Shown: in pieces, positions 43,108 to 50,553 of the stretch
How positions within the stretch are numbered: the first letter of the stretch is position 1
Layout of the letters: each line of letters opens with the position of its first letter
NCBI RefSeq assembly: GCF_002288225.1
Contig: NZ_CP016777.1
Location: 744,001-808,000 of the forward strand
Source: Candidatus Planktophila dulcis
GTDB taxonomy: Bacteria > Actinomycetota > Actinomycetes > Nanopelagicales > Nanopelagicaceae
Length of the DNA stretch: 64,000 nt
Reading direction: 5' to 3'
The notes under the pieces: model-generated
The model's input: only the letters and a program-made list of their open reading frames with translations
Databases searched by the model: none
What the model was told of the DNA's origin: nothing
Position numbers and translations under genes: made by a program

Positions 43108-43902
43108 ATGCTCTCTGAAGTCCTGACCTTCATCTTCTTCATTCTCATAGGTCTTGAAATTCGCGAAGGGCTCAATAAGCCAAAGGATGCGATTCTTCCC
43201 GCACTTGCGGCACTCGGTGGAATGTTGCTTCCAGCACTGATCTTCATTGCACTGATTCCTGGATCACGTGCATGGGCGATAGCGATGCCAACAGATGTCG
43301 CGTTAGCAATCGGAGCCTTAAGTATTTTGGGCAAGAGGGTAAATCCCGCTGTTCGACTCTTTCTCTTAACTCTTGCAGTAGCCGATGATTTCTTTTCACT
43401 TCTGGTTATCGGTATCTTCTTTAGAGACGACCTACATCTTGCCAGCGCTACTTACACACTAGGAGCTGCAGCAATTGGCTTCCTTCTACCTTTCAGACAC
43501 CGCCTTATTTCACTCCTTTCACCCATAGCTACCTTCTTGATCATTCCTATCTATATCTTCATCAACCTACTTTCCAAATTGGATTTCTCAGTTGCGACAG
43601 AAAAAATCTCAATTGCCGTGGTCCTTGCCCGTGTTATTGGAAAAGTCCTAGGGATTACGCTCTTCACTTTCCTCTTCACCCGATTTACAGAGCTCAAGCT
43701 GCCTCAAGCTCTAGATCTGAAAGAGATTGTCGGTGTTGGATTCCTTGCGGGTATGGGCCTTACCGTCTCCATCGTTATTGCAGAAATTACTTTGAAGACA
43801 GAGAGTGAACTAGCGCAGGTGCGTATGGGGCTCTTCTTTGCAGCCATTCTTTCGGGGCTGCTTGGCGTTCTATGGCTTAAGCGTTTTCCTGCTTCGCTAT
43901 AG
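43108..43902 (+). CDS. nhaA: Miniaturised NhaA-type Na+/H+ antiporter
   Basis: A 264-residue NhaA homologue; E. coli NhaA has 388. The protein begins inside what is helix II of E. coli NhaA (TFIFFILIGLEIREGL against the family FFLLVGLEVKRE), so helix I is absent. Key residues remain: Asp63 in MPTDVALAIG (E. coli Asp133), Asp93-Asp94 in LAVADDF (Asp163-Asp164) and the Lys in ARVIGKVLGI (Lys300). Between the Asp pair and that Lys about 50 residues are missing, roughly two helices. An upstream in-frame stop at 43033-43035 and the neighbouring gene leave no room for a normal N-terminus. Activity as an antiporter is uncertain. Confidence 0.8.
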   Translation: MLSEVLTFIFFILIGLEIREGLNKPKDAILPALAALGGMLLPALIFIALIPGSRAWAIAMPTDVALAIGALSILGKRVNPAVRLFLLTLAVADDFFSLLVIGIFFRDDLHLASATYTLGAAAIGFLLPFRHRLISLLSPIATFLIIPIYIFINLLSKLDFSVATEKISIAVVLARVIGKVLGITLFTFLFTRFTELKLPQALDLKEIVGVGFLAGMGLTVSIVIAEITLKTESELAQVRMGLFFAAILSGLLGVLWLKRFPASL

Positions 43903-45286
43903 AGCTGCGCGCGAAAAGGAAATATCCAACAAAACCAATTACAAGTGCGAAGAAGACACCGAGATTTGCATAGGCCCACGCGCCTTCTTTTCCGCCAATC
44001 AGGCTTAAGAAATAACCTTGCCACGAAAGCCAACTGGCGAAGGAATTAGTCACAAAGCCCCAACCAACAAAAGTTCCGATAACCATCACTGATATAGAAC
44101 CTACATTCCATGATCCATAGCGACCGTTAGTTTTGTAGAGATCAGTCTCGTGATAACTCTTTCGCATCAAAACATCGGTCACAAAGATTGCAGACCACGT
44201 GGCGATAGGAACACCGAGTGTGATGAGAAAGCCTTGGAATGGGAAGAAAAAGTCATCTGCAATCCACACAAAATATATGGCGCCCATGAGCATTAGAACC
44301 GCATCGATAGATGCAGCCACATGGCGCTTCACGGGTAAACCAATAGATATGAGGGTTAAACCAGATGAATAAAGGTTGAGAATCGCTCCCCCAACCAATC
44401 CCAATATTGCAACGAGTGCAAAAATGATCAAGTACCAGCTAGGCAGAATCGTCGTGAGTGCGCCAATGGGATCGCCTGCAATTGCCTCAGATAAATCCTT
44501 ATTACTTGCCGATAAAGCGGCGCCATAAATAACAAGAGTGATGGGCACAATCGATGCCCCAAATACTGTCCACCCAATGACAGATTTGCTCGATGTAGAC
44601 CTAGGTAAATATCGAGAGTAATCCGCCGCTGCATTTACCCAACCAAGCCCAATGCCTGTTGCCCCAAAGATCATTGCACCAATAAAGCCTTGCGCGCTTC
44701 CCGATGGGAGTGCAGAGATGACAGTCCAATCAACTTCCCCAAAGGTGAGGGAGATATAGACACCGGTCATGGCAATAGTGACAATAGTGAGCACTCGTTG
44801 AATGCGCATGATGACTGCAAAACCAAGAACTCCAGCGGAAACGGTAAGTCCCACCGCAATCGCAAAACCAATAACCATGGCAGTGTTGTGATCCAAATTG
44901 CCTAAGCGCATAAAGACTGTTCCTGTTGCCAAAGTTGCAAGCGAAATGAGAACAATTTCCCATCCCACGAAGACTAGATAGGAGAGAAACCCAGGAATCA
45001 TGCTGCCCTTCACTCCAAAGGTGGCTCGAGAAAGAACCATTGTTGGCGCATTAGATTTCTTTCCAGCAAGTGAACTTACGCCTACCAAAAGAAATGAGAG
45101 AACCGTGCCAAGAATTGCAGCAGCAGTCGCCTGCCAGAAAGAGATTCCGAAGCCAAGAAAGAATGAACCGTAAGAGAGAGCTAGAAGTGAAACGTTTGCG
45201 CCACACCACGGCCAGAAAAGGGAGGATGCCTTACCTTGTCGCTCACTCTCGTGAATGACGTTAGTGCCGTTGAGTTCTAGGTTCAT
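43877..45286 (-). CDS. NCS1-family permease (cytosine/purine type)
   Basis: A 469-residue membrane protein with about twelve helices, related to CodB and other nucleobase:cation symporters. Recognisable parts are YGSFFLGFGISFWQATAAA, SRATFGVKGSMIPGFLSYLVF split over the helix I/II region, and AAADYSRYLPRST, a family block on the cytosolic side. The substrate may be cytosine, a purine, allantoin or a vitamin precursor. It ends in a 26-bp convergent overlap with the nhaA-like gene. The gene has its own TAACCT promoter hexamer 6 nt before ATG 45286 and follows the SDR gene by 33 bp. Confidence 0.87.
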   Translation of the reverse strand: MNLELNGTNVIHESERQGKASSLFWPWCGANVSLLALSYGSFFLGFGISFWQATAAAILGTVLSFLLVGVSSLAGKKSNAPTMVLSRATFGVKGSMIPGFLSYLVFVGWEIVLISLATLATGTVFMRLGNLDHNTAMVIGFAIAVGLTVSAGVLGFAVIMRIQRVLTIVTIAMTGVYISLTFGEVDWTVISALPSGSAQGFIGAMIFGATGIGLGWVNAAADYSRYLPRSTSSKSVIGWTVFGASIVPITLVIYGAALSASNKDLSEAIAGDPIGALTTILPSWYLIIFALVAILGLVGGAILNLYSSGLTLISIGLPVKRHVAASIDAVLMLMGAIYFVWIADDFFFPFQGFLITLGVPIATWSAIFVTDVLMRKSYHETDLYKTNGRYGSWNVGSISVMVIGTFVGWGFVTNSFASWLSWQGYFLSLIGGKEGAWAYANLGVFFALVIGFVGYFLFARSSIAKQENA

Positions 45287-45292
45287 GACAGA

Positions 45293-45298
45293 AGGTTA
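45293..45298 (-). promoter_or_regulatory. -10-like TAACCT of the NCS1 permease gene (leaderless geometry)
   Basis: TAACCT on the minus strand, 6 nt before ATG 45286. Confidence 0.5.
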
Positions 45299-45319
45299 GA
45301 GGTTTATGCACAACATTTC

Positions 45320-46150
45320 TTAATCAAGGAAGAAATCGAGCAAGAAATCCTTTGTTCCAGGAACTACCGAATACTTCTCAAGATCTGTGATTCCTTCGGA
45401 TGCGAGAACCTCATCATCGACAAAGAAGTTGCCTGTGCACTCTTTCGAATTTCGATTGAGGATAATGTAAGCAGTATCAGAGAGAATCTCTGGCGTGCGG
45501 CAAGCAGCAGTATCTACGCCGGGAATCATTTGAAGGGCTGCAGTGTCGATAGCTGTGCGCGGCCAGAGCGCATTGACTGCAATCCCATCGCGCTTGAATT
45601 CTTCAGACATCCCAAGAACACACATACTCATTCCATACTTTGCCATTGTGTAGGCAACATGGTTCTTAAACCATTTCGCCTTCATAGAAAGAGGTGGTGA
45701 GAGTGTCAAAATATGTGGATTACGTCCCGCCTCAGCCGATTCGCGAAGATATGGAATAGCAGCCTGAGAAGTAAGAAAGGTTCCACGGACGTTGACATCA
45801 AACATGAGGTCAAATCGCTTGGCAGGAGTGTCTTCTGTTCGGGTCAAATTGATTGCACTGGCATTATTAATCAGGATATCAATGCCACCGAATTCTTTGG
45901 CAGCTTGCTCTATCGCAGCAGTAATCTGGCTTTCATCGCGCAAATCGCACTGGATGGGAAGGGCGGTTCCACCAGCGGCGCGAATCTCCTCGGCTGCGGT
46001 GTGGATAGTGCCCGGCAACTTCGGATTGGGATCTGAAGTCTTTGCAGCGATTGCGACCAATGCGCCATCTTGTGCGGCACGAAGGGCAATTGCTAAACCA
46101 ATACCGCGCGATCCCCCTGTAACAAATATGCGCTTACCTTGAAGTGACAT
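45320..46150 (-). CDS. Short-chain dehydrogenase/reductase, HSDL2-like
   Basis: A 276-residue NAD(P)-dependent oxidoreductase. Cofactor motif TGGSRGIG is at 11-18, the structural NNAS near 95-98, and the catalytic pair Tyr167 and Lys171 in YTMAKYGMS. Blocks such as LTLSPPLSMKAKWFKNH and NALWPRTAIDTAA are those I recall from HSDL2-type SDRs, which act on fatty-acid or sterol-like compounds. It starts directly after the stop of the enoyl-CoA hydratase gene, so the two should be co-transcribed and may share a beta-oxidation-like pathway. Confidence 0.88.
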   Translation of the reverse strand: MSLQGKRIFVTGGSRGIGLAIALRAAQDGALVAIAAKTSDPNPKLPGTIHTAAEEIRAAGGTALPIQCDLRDESQITAAIEQAAKEFGGIDILINNASAINLTRTEDTPAKRFDLMFDVNVRGTFLTSQAAIPYLRESAEAGRNPHILTLSPPLSMKAKWFKNHVAYTMAKYGMSMCVLGMSEEFKRDGIAVNALWPRTAIDTAALQMIPGVDTAACRTPEILSDTAYIILNRNSKECTGNFFVDDEVLASEGITDLEKYSVVPGTKDFLLDFFLD

Positions 46151-46894
46151 CTACTTTCCCTTCATTGACATAAATTTCATAAATGCATCAGCAGCCTCTT
46201 CTGATTGAAGCGCCAGGGCAAACAATTGGAACTCGGCAAGCATGACAGCTGAGACCGCATCATGGCTGCCAGCCTTCATGAGCGCTTTGGTATTCAAAAT
46301 AGCTTTCGGTGGTTGCTGGGCGATTTTCTCTGCTATGGAAAGGGCCTTACCTTCTGCATCTGCATCAATCTCAGCGATGAGCCCCATCTCAAGTGCTTCA
46401 TCGGCTCCAAAGGATTCACCGGTCATGAAAATCTTCGCAGCACGTTGATACCCCACAAGGTCTGGGAAGAGTTTTGTTGAGCCAGCTTCAGGGACTAAAC
46501 CAAGTGATGTAAATGGCATAGAGAAGTTCGCACTCGGTGATGCAACAACAACATCACAATGAAGCAACATTGTTGTACCAACACCGATGGCGTTGCCCTT
46601 GACTGCGGCAAGCAGTGGTTTAGGGAATTCAAGGAGAGAGCCCAAAAACTTCGCGACCCCTGAATCTCCCTCAGTCGGCGGGTTGGACATAAAGTCTCGT
46701 ATGTCATTACCTGCTGTGAAGTGATCGCCTTCGCTCGTAATGAGAACGCATCGGATATCAGGGTTCTCAGCCGCTTGGTTGAGTTGTGTAGCTAAGCCCG
46801 CATACATATCCCGAGTAATCGCATTCATCTTCTCGGGTCGATTTAAGCGTAATACGAGCGTTTGCCCCTGATTCGAGGTCGTTATTTCCGTCAT
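46151..46894 (-). CDS. Enoyl-CoA hydratase/isomerase family protein
   Basis: A 247-residue crotonase-fold protein. The oxyanion-hole segments are GDHFTAGNDIRDF (around 56-68) and VKGNAIGVGTTMLLHCDVVVA (around 95-115, written here as a 21-residue region starting VKGNAIG). LGLVPEAGSTKLFPDLVG carries one of the usual catalytic Glu positions. It matches hydratase/isomerase members rather than decarboxylases, but the CoA substrate is open. It leads the minus-strand set with the SDR gene and has TAAGAT 6 nt before ATG 46894. Confidence 0.88.
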   Translation of the reverse strand: MTEITTSNQGQTLVLRLNRPEKMNAITRDMYAGLATQLNQAAENPDIRCVLITSEGDHFTAGNDIRDFMSNPPTEGDSGVAKFLGSLLEFPKPLLAAVKGNAIGVGTTMLLHCDVVVASPSANFSMPFTSLGLVPEAGSTKLFPDLVGYQRAAKIFMTGESFGADEALEMGLIAEIDADAEGKALSIAEKIAQQPPKAILNTKALMKAGSHDAVSAVMLAEFQLFALALQSEEAADAFMKFMSMKGK

Positions 46895-46900
46895 TGGAGC

Positions 46901-46906
46901 ATCTTA
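46901..46906 (-). promoter_or_regulatory. -10-like TAAGAT of the enoyl-CoA hydratase-SDR operon
   Basis: TAAGAT on the minus strand, 6 nt before ATG 46894. Confidence 0.5.
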
Positions 46907-46980
46907 AAGGGCTACATCAGTAATGCAAAGGATGTTTTCGGGAGCATACTAGAGGCTATAGCAACGGAGAGGTCGCTGTA

Positions 46981-47301
46981 ATGTCCAGAGATATAACTAT
47001 CACCACAAGAGAATTGTCCCCATTTGAACAATTAGTTCTAGGGCTGCTCTGCGAAGGTAAGACAAATTCCGCAATTGCACGCGAGACTAATCACACAGAA
47101 AAAGTTGTTGAGAACACAATCAGTCGTTCCGCTAAAGCTTTTGGGATTACTTCTAATGGAGACACAAATATTCGAGTACTCCTCGCTCTTGCATTTCGTA
47201 CTCATTACGGAGATGCAGCTTTTGATCGCTTAGGAGTTCCTTGTTCTCATTTGGAATTAAATGGCCAAGGCCAGGCGATTTGTAATCGAGAAGTTCACTA
47301 A
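46981..47301 (+). CDS. Small stand-alone LuxR-type HTH protein with Cys/His tail
   Basis: A 106-residue protein made of one LuxR-type helix-turn-helix (LSPFEQLVLGLLCEGKTNSA, IARETNHTEKVVENTISR; about residues 12-60) with no receiver or ligand domain. The tail carries Cys88-Ser-His90 and Cys101...His106, a possible metal or redox site. A GGAGAG-type Shine-Dalgarno precedes ATG 46981. It is 158 bp upstream of a membrane protein gene, and the space between holds repeated GGTGCTA motifs that could be its targets. I do not know a characterised relative. Confidence 0.75.
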   Translation: MSRDITITTRELSPFEQLVLGLLCEGKTNSAIARETNHTEKVVENTISRSAKAFGITSNGDTNIRVLLALAFRTHYGDAAFDRLGVPCSHLELNGQGQAICNREVH

Positions 47302-47332
47302 CCCTTTACATTACTTACATCACATAATTCTT

Positions 47333-47345
47333 GGTGCTAGCCCTC
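47333..47345 (+). repeat. Direct repeat GGTGCTAGCCCTC, copy 1
   Basis: A 13-bp sequence repeated exactly at 47360-47372, a 27-bp period; the 7-bp core GGTGCTA recurs at 47434-47440 just before the downstream gene. Confidence 0.6.
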
Positions 47346-47355
47346 TCTTGTTGAC

Positions 47356-47379
47356 CTGAGGTGCTAGCCCTCAGCTTTT
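47356..47379 (+). terminator. Small hairpin with T-run (contains direct repeat copy 2)
   Basis: CTGAGG (47356-47361) and CCTCAG (47369-47374) form a 6-bp stem with loop TGCTAGC, followed by CTTTT. It may be a weak terminator of the LuxR-type gene. The same bases contain the second copy of the 13-bp repeat (47360-47372). Confidence 0.4.
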
Positions 47380-47392
47380 CACTCTCATAACG

Positions 47393-47407
47393 CATGCCTC
47401 AGGTATG
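47393..47407. promoter_or_regulatory. Imperfect 15-bp dyad upstream of the membrane protein gene
   Basis: CATGCCTCAGGTATG is symmetric at 12 of 14 off-centre positions. It lies 53 bp before ATG 47460, a plausible operator position. Confidence 0.3.
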
Positions 47408-47459
47408 TAATTTGCATAGCACTTAAATATCTAGGTGCTACACAAGGGAGAGAAACTAA

Positions 47460-48038
47460 ATGAAACGCAAGAATTTTGACAAGATTGTTACAGCTGTTGG
47501 TTTCGGACTATCTGTATTTCTATTTGTTGCAGCTGGACTACTTAACTGGGGCGCAACATTCGCATCAGACTCTGTGAAGAGCCAACTCGATAATCAAAAT
47601 ATCTCATTCCCGGCTGCTGAGGCTATGCCGGATGCGACAAAAAAGCAGCTAGCAAAGTGGGCTGAGGCAAAAGTAACCACTGGTGAGATGGCAAAAGACT
47701 ATTCAGATCTCTACATCTGGGAGCATATGAAGGCTTCATCTATTGCAACTGTCGGAAAGCCAGCTACATATTCAGAAGTATCTGGAATGTATATGGGCCT
47801 CGTAAGAGGCGGAAGTACAGATACTGCACAGATTGCAAAACTCGGCGATCTACGTCAAACACTTTTCATGGGTAACACACTTCGCGGAATGCTCCTTGAA
47901 GCATATGCATTCGGCACTATGGGAGTTATTGCAGGGTACGGAGCAATAGCAGCACTTGTCGGAGGGCTAGTGATGCTACTTCTATCTTTTGCAGGGTTAC
48001 TACACATTCGTCGCACCCCAGATAGCGCGACGATATAA
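47460..48038 (+). CDS. Membrane protein of unknown function
   Basis: A 192-residue protein not recognised. It has a basic N-terminus (KRKNFDK), a first helix (about 11-32), an exposed middle part of about 110 residues without cysteines, and a C-terminal region with one or two helices (about 150-182) ending in HIRRTPDSATI. Both ends should be cytosolic, leaving the middle outside. GGGAG precedes ATG 47460. It is bounded by the LuxR-type gene upstream and a strong terminator downstream and may be regulated by that neighbour; this is inference. Confidence 0.7.
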   Translation: MKRKNFDKIVTAVGFGLSVFLFVAAGLLNWGATFASDSVKSQLDNQNISFPAAEAMPDATKKQLAKWAEAKVTTGEMAKDYSDLYIWEHMKASSIATVGKPATYSEVSGMYMGLVRGGSTDTAQIAKLGDLRQTLFMGNTLRGMLLEAYAFGTMGVIAGYGAIAALVGGLVMLLLSFAGLLHIRRTPDSATI

Positions 48039-48078
48039 CCCTCAACTCTTTAACTCTCCGTGAAGACTGAGGGAAGAA

Positions 48079-48118
48079 GAAACCCCGGTCCTTGAGCAAT
48101 CAGGGACCGGGGTTTTCT
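48079..48118. terminator. Strong bidirectional-looking terminator
   Basis: AACCCCGGTCC (48081-48091) pairs perfectly with GGACCGGGGTT (48104-48114), extended by A-T pairs and followed by TTTTC; on the minus strand an A/G-rich flank gives a T-rich tail too. It separates the membrane protein gene from the convergent ino1. Confidence 0.87.
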
Positions 48119-48136
48119 CATTATCTTTTCTTACAA

Positions 48137-49234
48137 TTAGCGCTCAAGCTTTCCTGAGATGAAATCCTCTACCTTGTTATGAGCTTGTTCATCTGTGTAT
48201 TGAACCGGTGGAGTCTTCATGAAGTATGACGATGGTGAGAGCAGCGCTCCCCCAACCTTGCGATCTAGGCCTATCTTTGCGCAGCGAAGTGCATCGATGA
48301 TGACGCCAGCTGAGTTAGGTGAATCCCATACCTCTAGTTTGTATTCGAGGTTCAGTGGAACATCTCCAAATGCACGACCTTCAAGACGCACATATGCCCA
48401 CTTACGGTCATCAAGCCATGGGATGTAGTCAGATGGCCCAATGTGAACATTCTTTGCGCCCATATCGTGATCGAGCTGGGATGTCACAGAGTTTGTCTTT
48501 GAAATCTTCTTGGACTCAAGGCGATCGCGCTCGAGCATATTCTTAAAGTCCATATTTCCACCCACGTTGAGTTGGTAGGTGCGATCGAGGTGAACTCCAC
48601 GATCTTGGAATAACTTAGCCATGATTCGGTGCGTAATAGTTGCACCCACCTGGCTCTTGATGTCATCGCCCACGATAGGAAGACCTGCATCTTCAAACTT
48701 TCTCGCCCACACAGGATCTGATGCGATAAAGACAGGAAGTGCGTTCACGAAGGCGCACCCTGCATCGATTGCGCACTGTGCGTAGTACTTAGCAGCCTCT
48801 TCAGAGCCCACTGGCAGGTAACAGATGAGGACATCTACTTCTTCCGCCTTGAGCGTTGCTACAACATCGACAGGTGCTGCTGTCGATTCTTGAATTGTTT
48901 CCTTGTAATACTTACCAAGGCCATCGAGTGTGACTCCACGCTGAACAGGAACCCCAGTCTTTGCAACATCGGAGAATTTAATGGTGTTGTTTTCACTGGC
49001 CCAAATTGCCTCAGAGAGATCTAAACCGACCTTCTTCGCATCAACATCAAATGCTGCAACAAACTTCACATTGTTGATGTGATAGCCGCCCACAACTGCA
49101 TGCATAAGACCTGGTATCTCTTGGTCGGTTGCTGCATCCTTGTAATAGGTGACTCCTTGCACGAGTGAGTTGGCACAGTTTCCTACGCCAACAATTGCAA
49201 CACGGATGTCGCCCTTACCAGTGGTGATATTCAT
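48137..49234 (-). CDS. ino1: Inositol-3-phosphate synthase
   Basis: Converts glucose 6-phosphate to 1L-myo-inositol 1-phosphate with bound NAD; feeds phosphatidylinositol and PIM lipids and, in many Actinobacteria, mycothiol. The 365 residues match the short actinobacterial form: [19 protein letters not shown] near the N-terminus, [50 protein letters not shown] and [13 protein letters not shown] (in its Lys-containing active-site region). It overlaps the upstream padR by 4 bp, the same pair as Rv0046c-Rv0047c. The PimB-like gene at 56717 would use its product downstream. Confidence 0.95.
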   Translation of the reverse strand: MNITTGKGDIRVAIVGVGNCANSLVQGVTYYKDAATDQEIPGLMHAVVGGYHINNVKFVAAFDVDAKKVGLDLSEAIWASENNTIKFSDVAKTGVPVQRGVTLDGLGKYYKETIQESTAAPVDVVATLKAEEVDVLICYLPVGSEEAAKYYAQCAIDAGCAFVNALPVFIASDPVWARKFEDAGLPIVGDDIKSQVGATITHRIMAKLFQDRGVHLDRTYQLNVGGNMDFKNMLERDRLESKKISKTNSVTSQLDHDMGAKNVHIGPSDYIPWLDDRKWAYVRLEGRAFGDVPLNLEYKLEVWDSPNSAGVIIDALRCAKIGLDRKVGGALLSPSSYFMKTPPVQYTDEQAHNKVEDFISGKLER

Positions 49235-49767
49235 TTACTTTTCTCCTCAGTGATGATCATTTCCTTAAGCCATGCGATTTCTCGCTCTAGCGAATCGAGA
49301 GAGAAGCGGCGCCACTCCTCGAGATATCTATCCAGTGCAGCAGGGGTGCTGGCTAAATCACTTTTGAGCACTCCTGCTTTCTCTTCAAGGCGAAGCAATC
49401 GCCCTTCCAAAATTCGAACTCTGTTGGGTGTTGTTGTCGGGCTAAAGAATGCGAAGCGAACTCCAAACCCTTCGTCCTCCCACGCATCTGATGTCACAGC
49501 GCTATTGAGTAGCTCAAAGCGCTTGATTCCTTTTCTAGTGATTGTGTAGACAATGCGAGTGCGGCGAGATGTGACTCCAATTTCCTTGGCTTCGATCACC
49601 TCAGAAATCACCATCCGCTTTAACTGGGGATAGAGGACTGAGAATGAGAGCGCGCGGAATGGGCCGAAGATCGCCATCAGGCGCTTTCGAAGTTCGTAGC
49701 CATGCAAAGGTCCCTGCGAGAGGAGTCCCAGGAGGGCAAATTCGAGTGATTCTGAACGTGAACGCAT
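49231..49767 (-). CDS. PadR-family transcriptional regulator
   Basis: A 178-residue regulator. The winged helix is typical: [20 protein letters not shown], split here as EFALLGLL and [12 protein letters not shown], then YPQLKRM, and [13 protein letters not shown] for the wing. A C-terminal helical part (about 110-175) is the dimerisation arm of longer PadR proteins. AAGGAAGGA stands 8 nt before ATG 49767. It leads ino1 with a 4-bp overlap and probably regulates it. A 23-bp dyad at 49797-49819 is a candidate binding site. Confidence 0.92.
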   Translation of the reverse strand: MRSRSESLEFALLGLLSQGPLHGYELRKRLMAIFGPFRALSFSVLYPQLKRMVISEVIEAKEIGVTSRRTRIVYTITRKGIKRFELLNSAVTSDAWEDEGFGVRFAFFSPTTTPNRVRILEGRLLRLEEKAGVLKSDLASTPAALDRYLEEWRRFSLDSLEREIAWLKEMIITEEKSK

Positions 49768-49796
49768 GCGGGTAATCCTTCCTTGCTATGGCTAGA

Positions 49797-49819
49797 CGAT
49801 ATATCCATTCGTTATATCG
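49797..49819. promoter_or_regulatory. Imperfect 23-bp palindrome in the padR-lysE gap (candidate PadR operator)
   Basis: CGATATA (49797-49803) and TATATCG (49813-49819) are exact mirror arms, and nine of eleven position pairs match overall. It lies 30 bp before the padR start and 67 bp before lysE, so it could control either. Confidence 0.5.
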
Positions 49820-49873
49820 AGTGCTCATTCAAGCCCATGGGGGCAGCAGGCGCAAATCGACGCGCCTATTGGC

Positions 49874-49879
49874 TACCTT
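49874..49879 (+). promoter_or_regulatory. -10-like TACCTT of the lysE-type gene (leaderless geometry)
   Basis: TACCTT, 6 nt before ATG 49886. Confidence 0.5.
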
Positions 49880-49885
49880 TGCCTC

Positions 49886-50539
49886 ATGTTCGCCGGAGTC
49901 ATCCCCACACGTCTACCCGAGTACCTCGTGGCTGCGATCATCATCATTATCGCTCCAGGACCCAGCGTTCTCTTTGTGATCGCTCGAGCTGTTGCATGGG
50001 GTCGCAAGATCTCCGTTCTGACTGTTGCAGGAAATGTGGCCGGCTCCTTTGTTCTCTCAACTCTTGTCGCACTCGGTGTGGGACCAATCCTGCAGAAATG
50101 GCATATCGCCTACATTGCAGTGCAATGGGCTGGCGGTCTCTATCTGATCTATCTCGGCGTTGATGCAATTCGCAAGCGACAAATACATGCCGCAGATATG
50201 ACTAATCAAGGACCAGTTGCACCAACTGCGCGTCAATCAATTCGTGATGGTTTTTGGGTGGGCGTTCTCAACCCCAAAGCAATTGTCTTCTTTGCAGCAG
50301 TGCTCCCCCAATTCGTTGATATCGATGGCGGTCATGTCACGATTCAATTGGTATTTCTCGGATTAGTGTTCTGCGTTCTCGCCTTTATCTCCGATGGAAC
50401 ATGGGGCCTATTAGCCGGAACTGCTCGCGCCTGGCTTGCAACTGATAACAAGCGACTTGAGCGACTTCGTGCAACCGGTGGATTAATCATGATTATTCTC
50501 GGTGTCGCAGTCTTAATCTCTGCAGTAACTAGTGGATAA
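49886..50539 (+). CDS. LysE/RhtB-family amino-acid exporter
   Basis: A 217-residue membrane protein with about six helices. The N-terminal block APGPSVLFVIARAVAWGRK is the LysE/RhtB signature (the PGP motif), and GFWVGVLNPKAIVFFAAVLPQF is the second one, seen here from residue 128 on. Members export amino acids such as homoserine, threonine or lysine, or related metabolites. It starts from a TACCTT hexamer divergent to padR and lies 14 bp before the nuclease-like gene, so the two may be co-transcribed. Confidence 0.9.
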   Translation: MFAGVIPTRLPEYLVAAIIIIIAPGPSVLFVIARAVAWGRKISVLTVAGNVAGSFVLSTLVALGVGPILQKWHIAYIAVQWAGGLYLIYLGVDAIRKRQIHAADMTNQGPVAPTARQSIRDGFWVGVLNPKAIVFFAAVLPQFVDIDGGHVTIQLVFLGLVFCVLAFISDGTWGLLAGTARAWLATDNKRLERLRATGGLIMIILGVAVLISAVTSG

Positions 50540-50553
50540 CGAGAAGATGAGCT

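Noticed and set aside
48039-48073. CCCTCA...TGAGGG inverted repeat after the 47460 gene
   Set aside because: A 6-bp stem with a 23-nt loop is too weak to call beside the strong terminator at 48079-48118.
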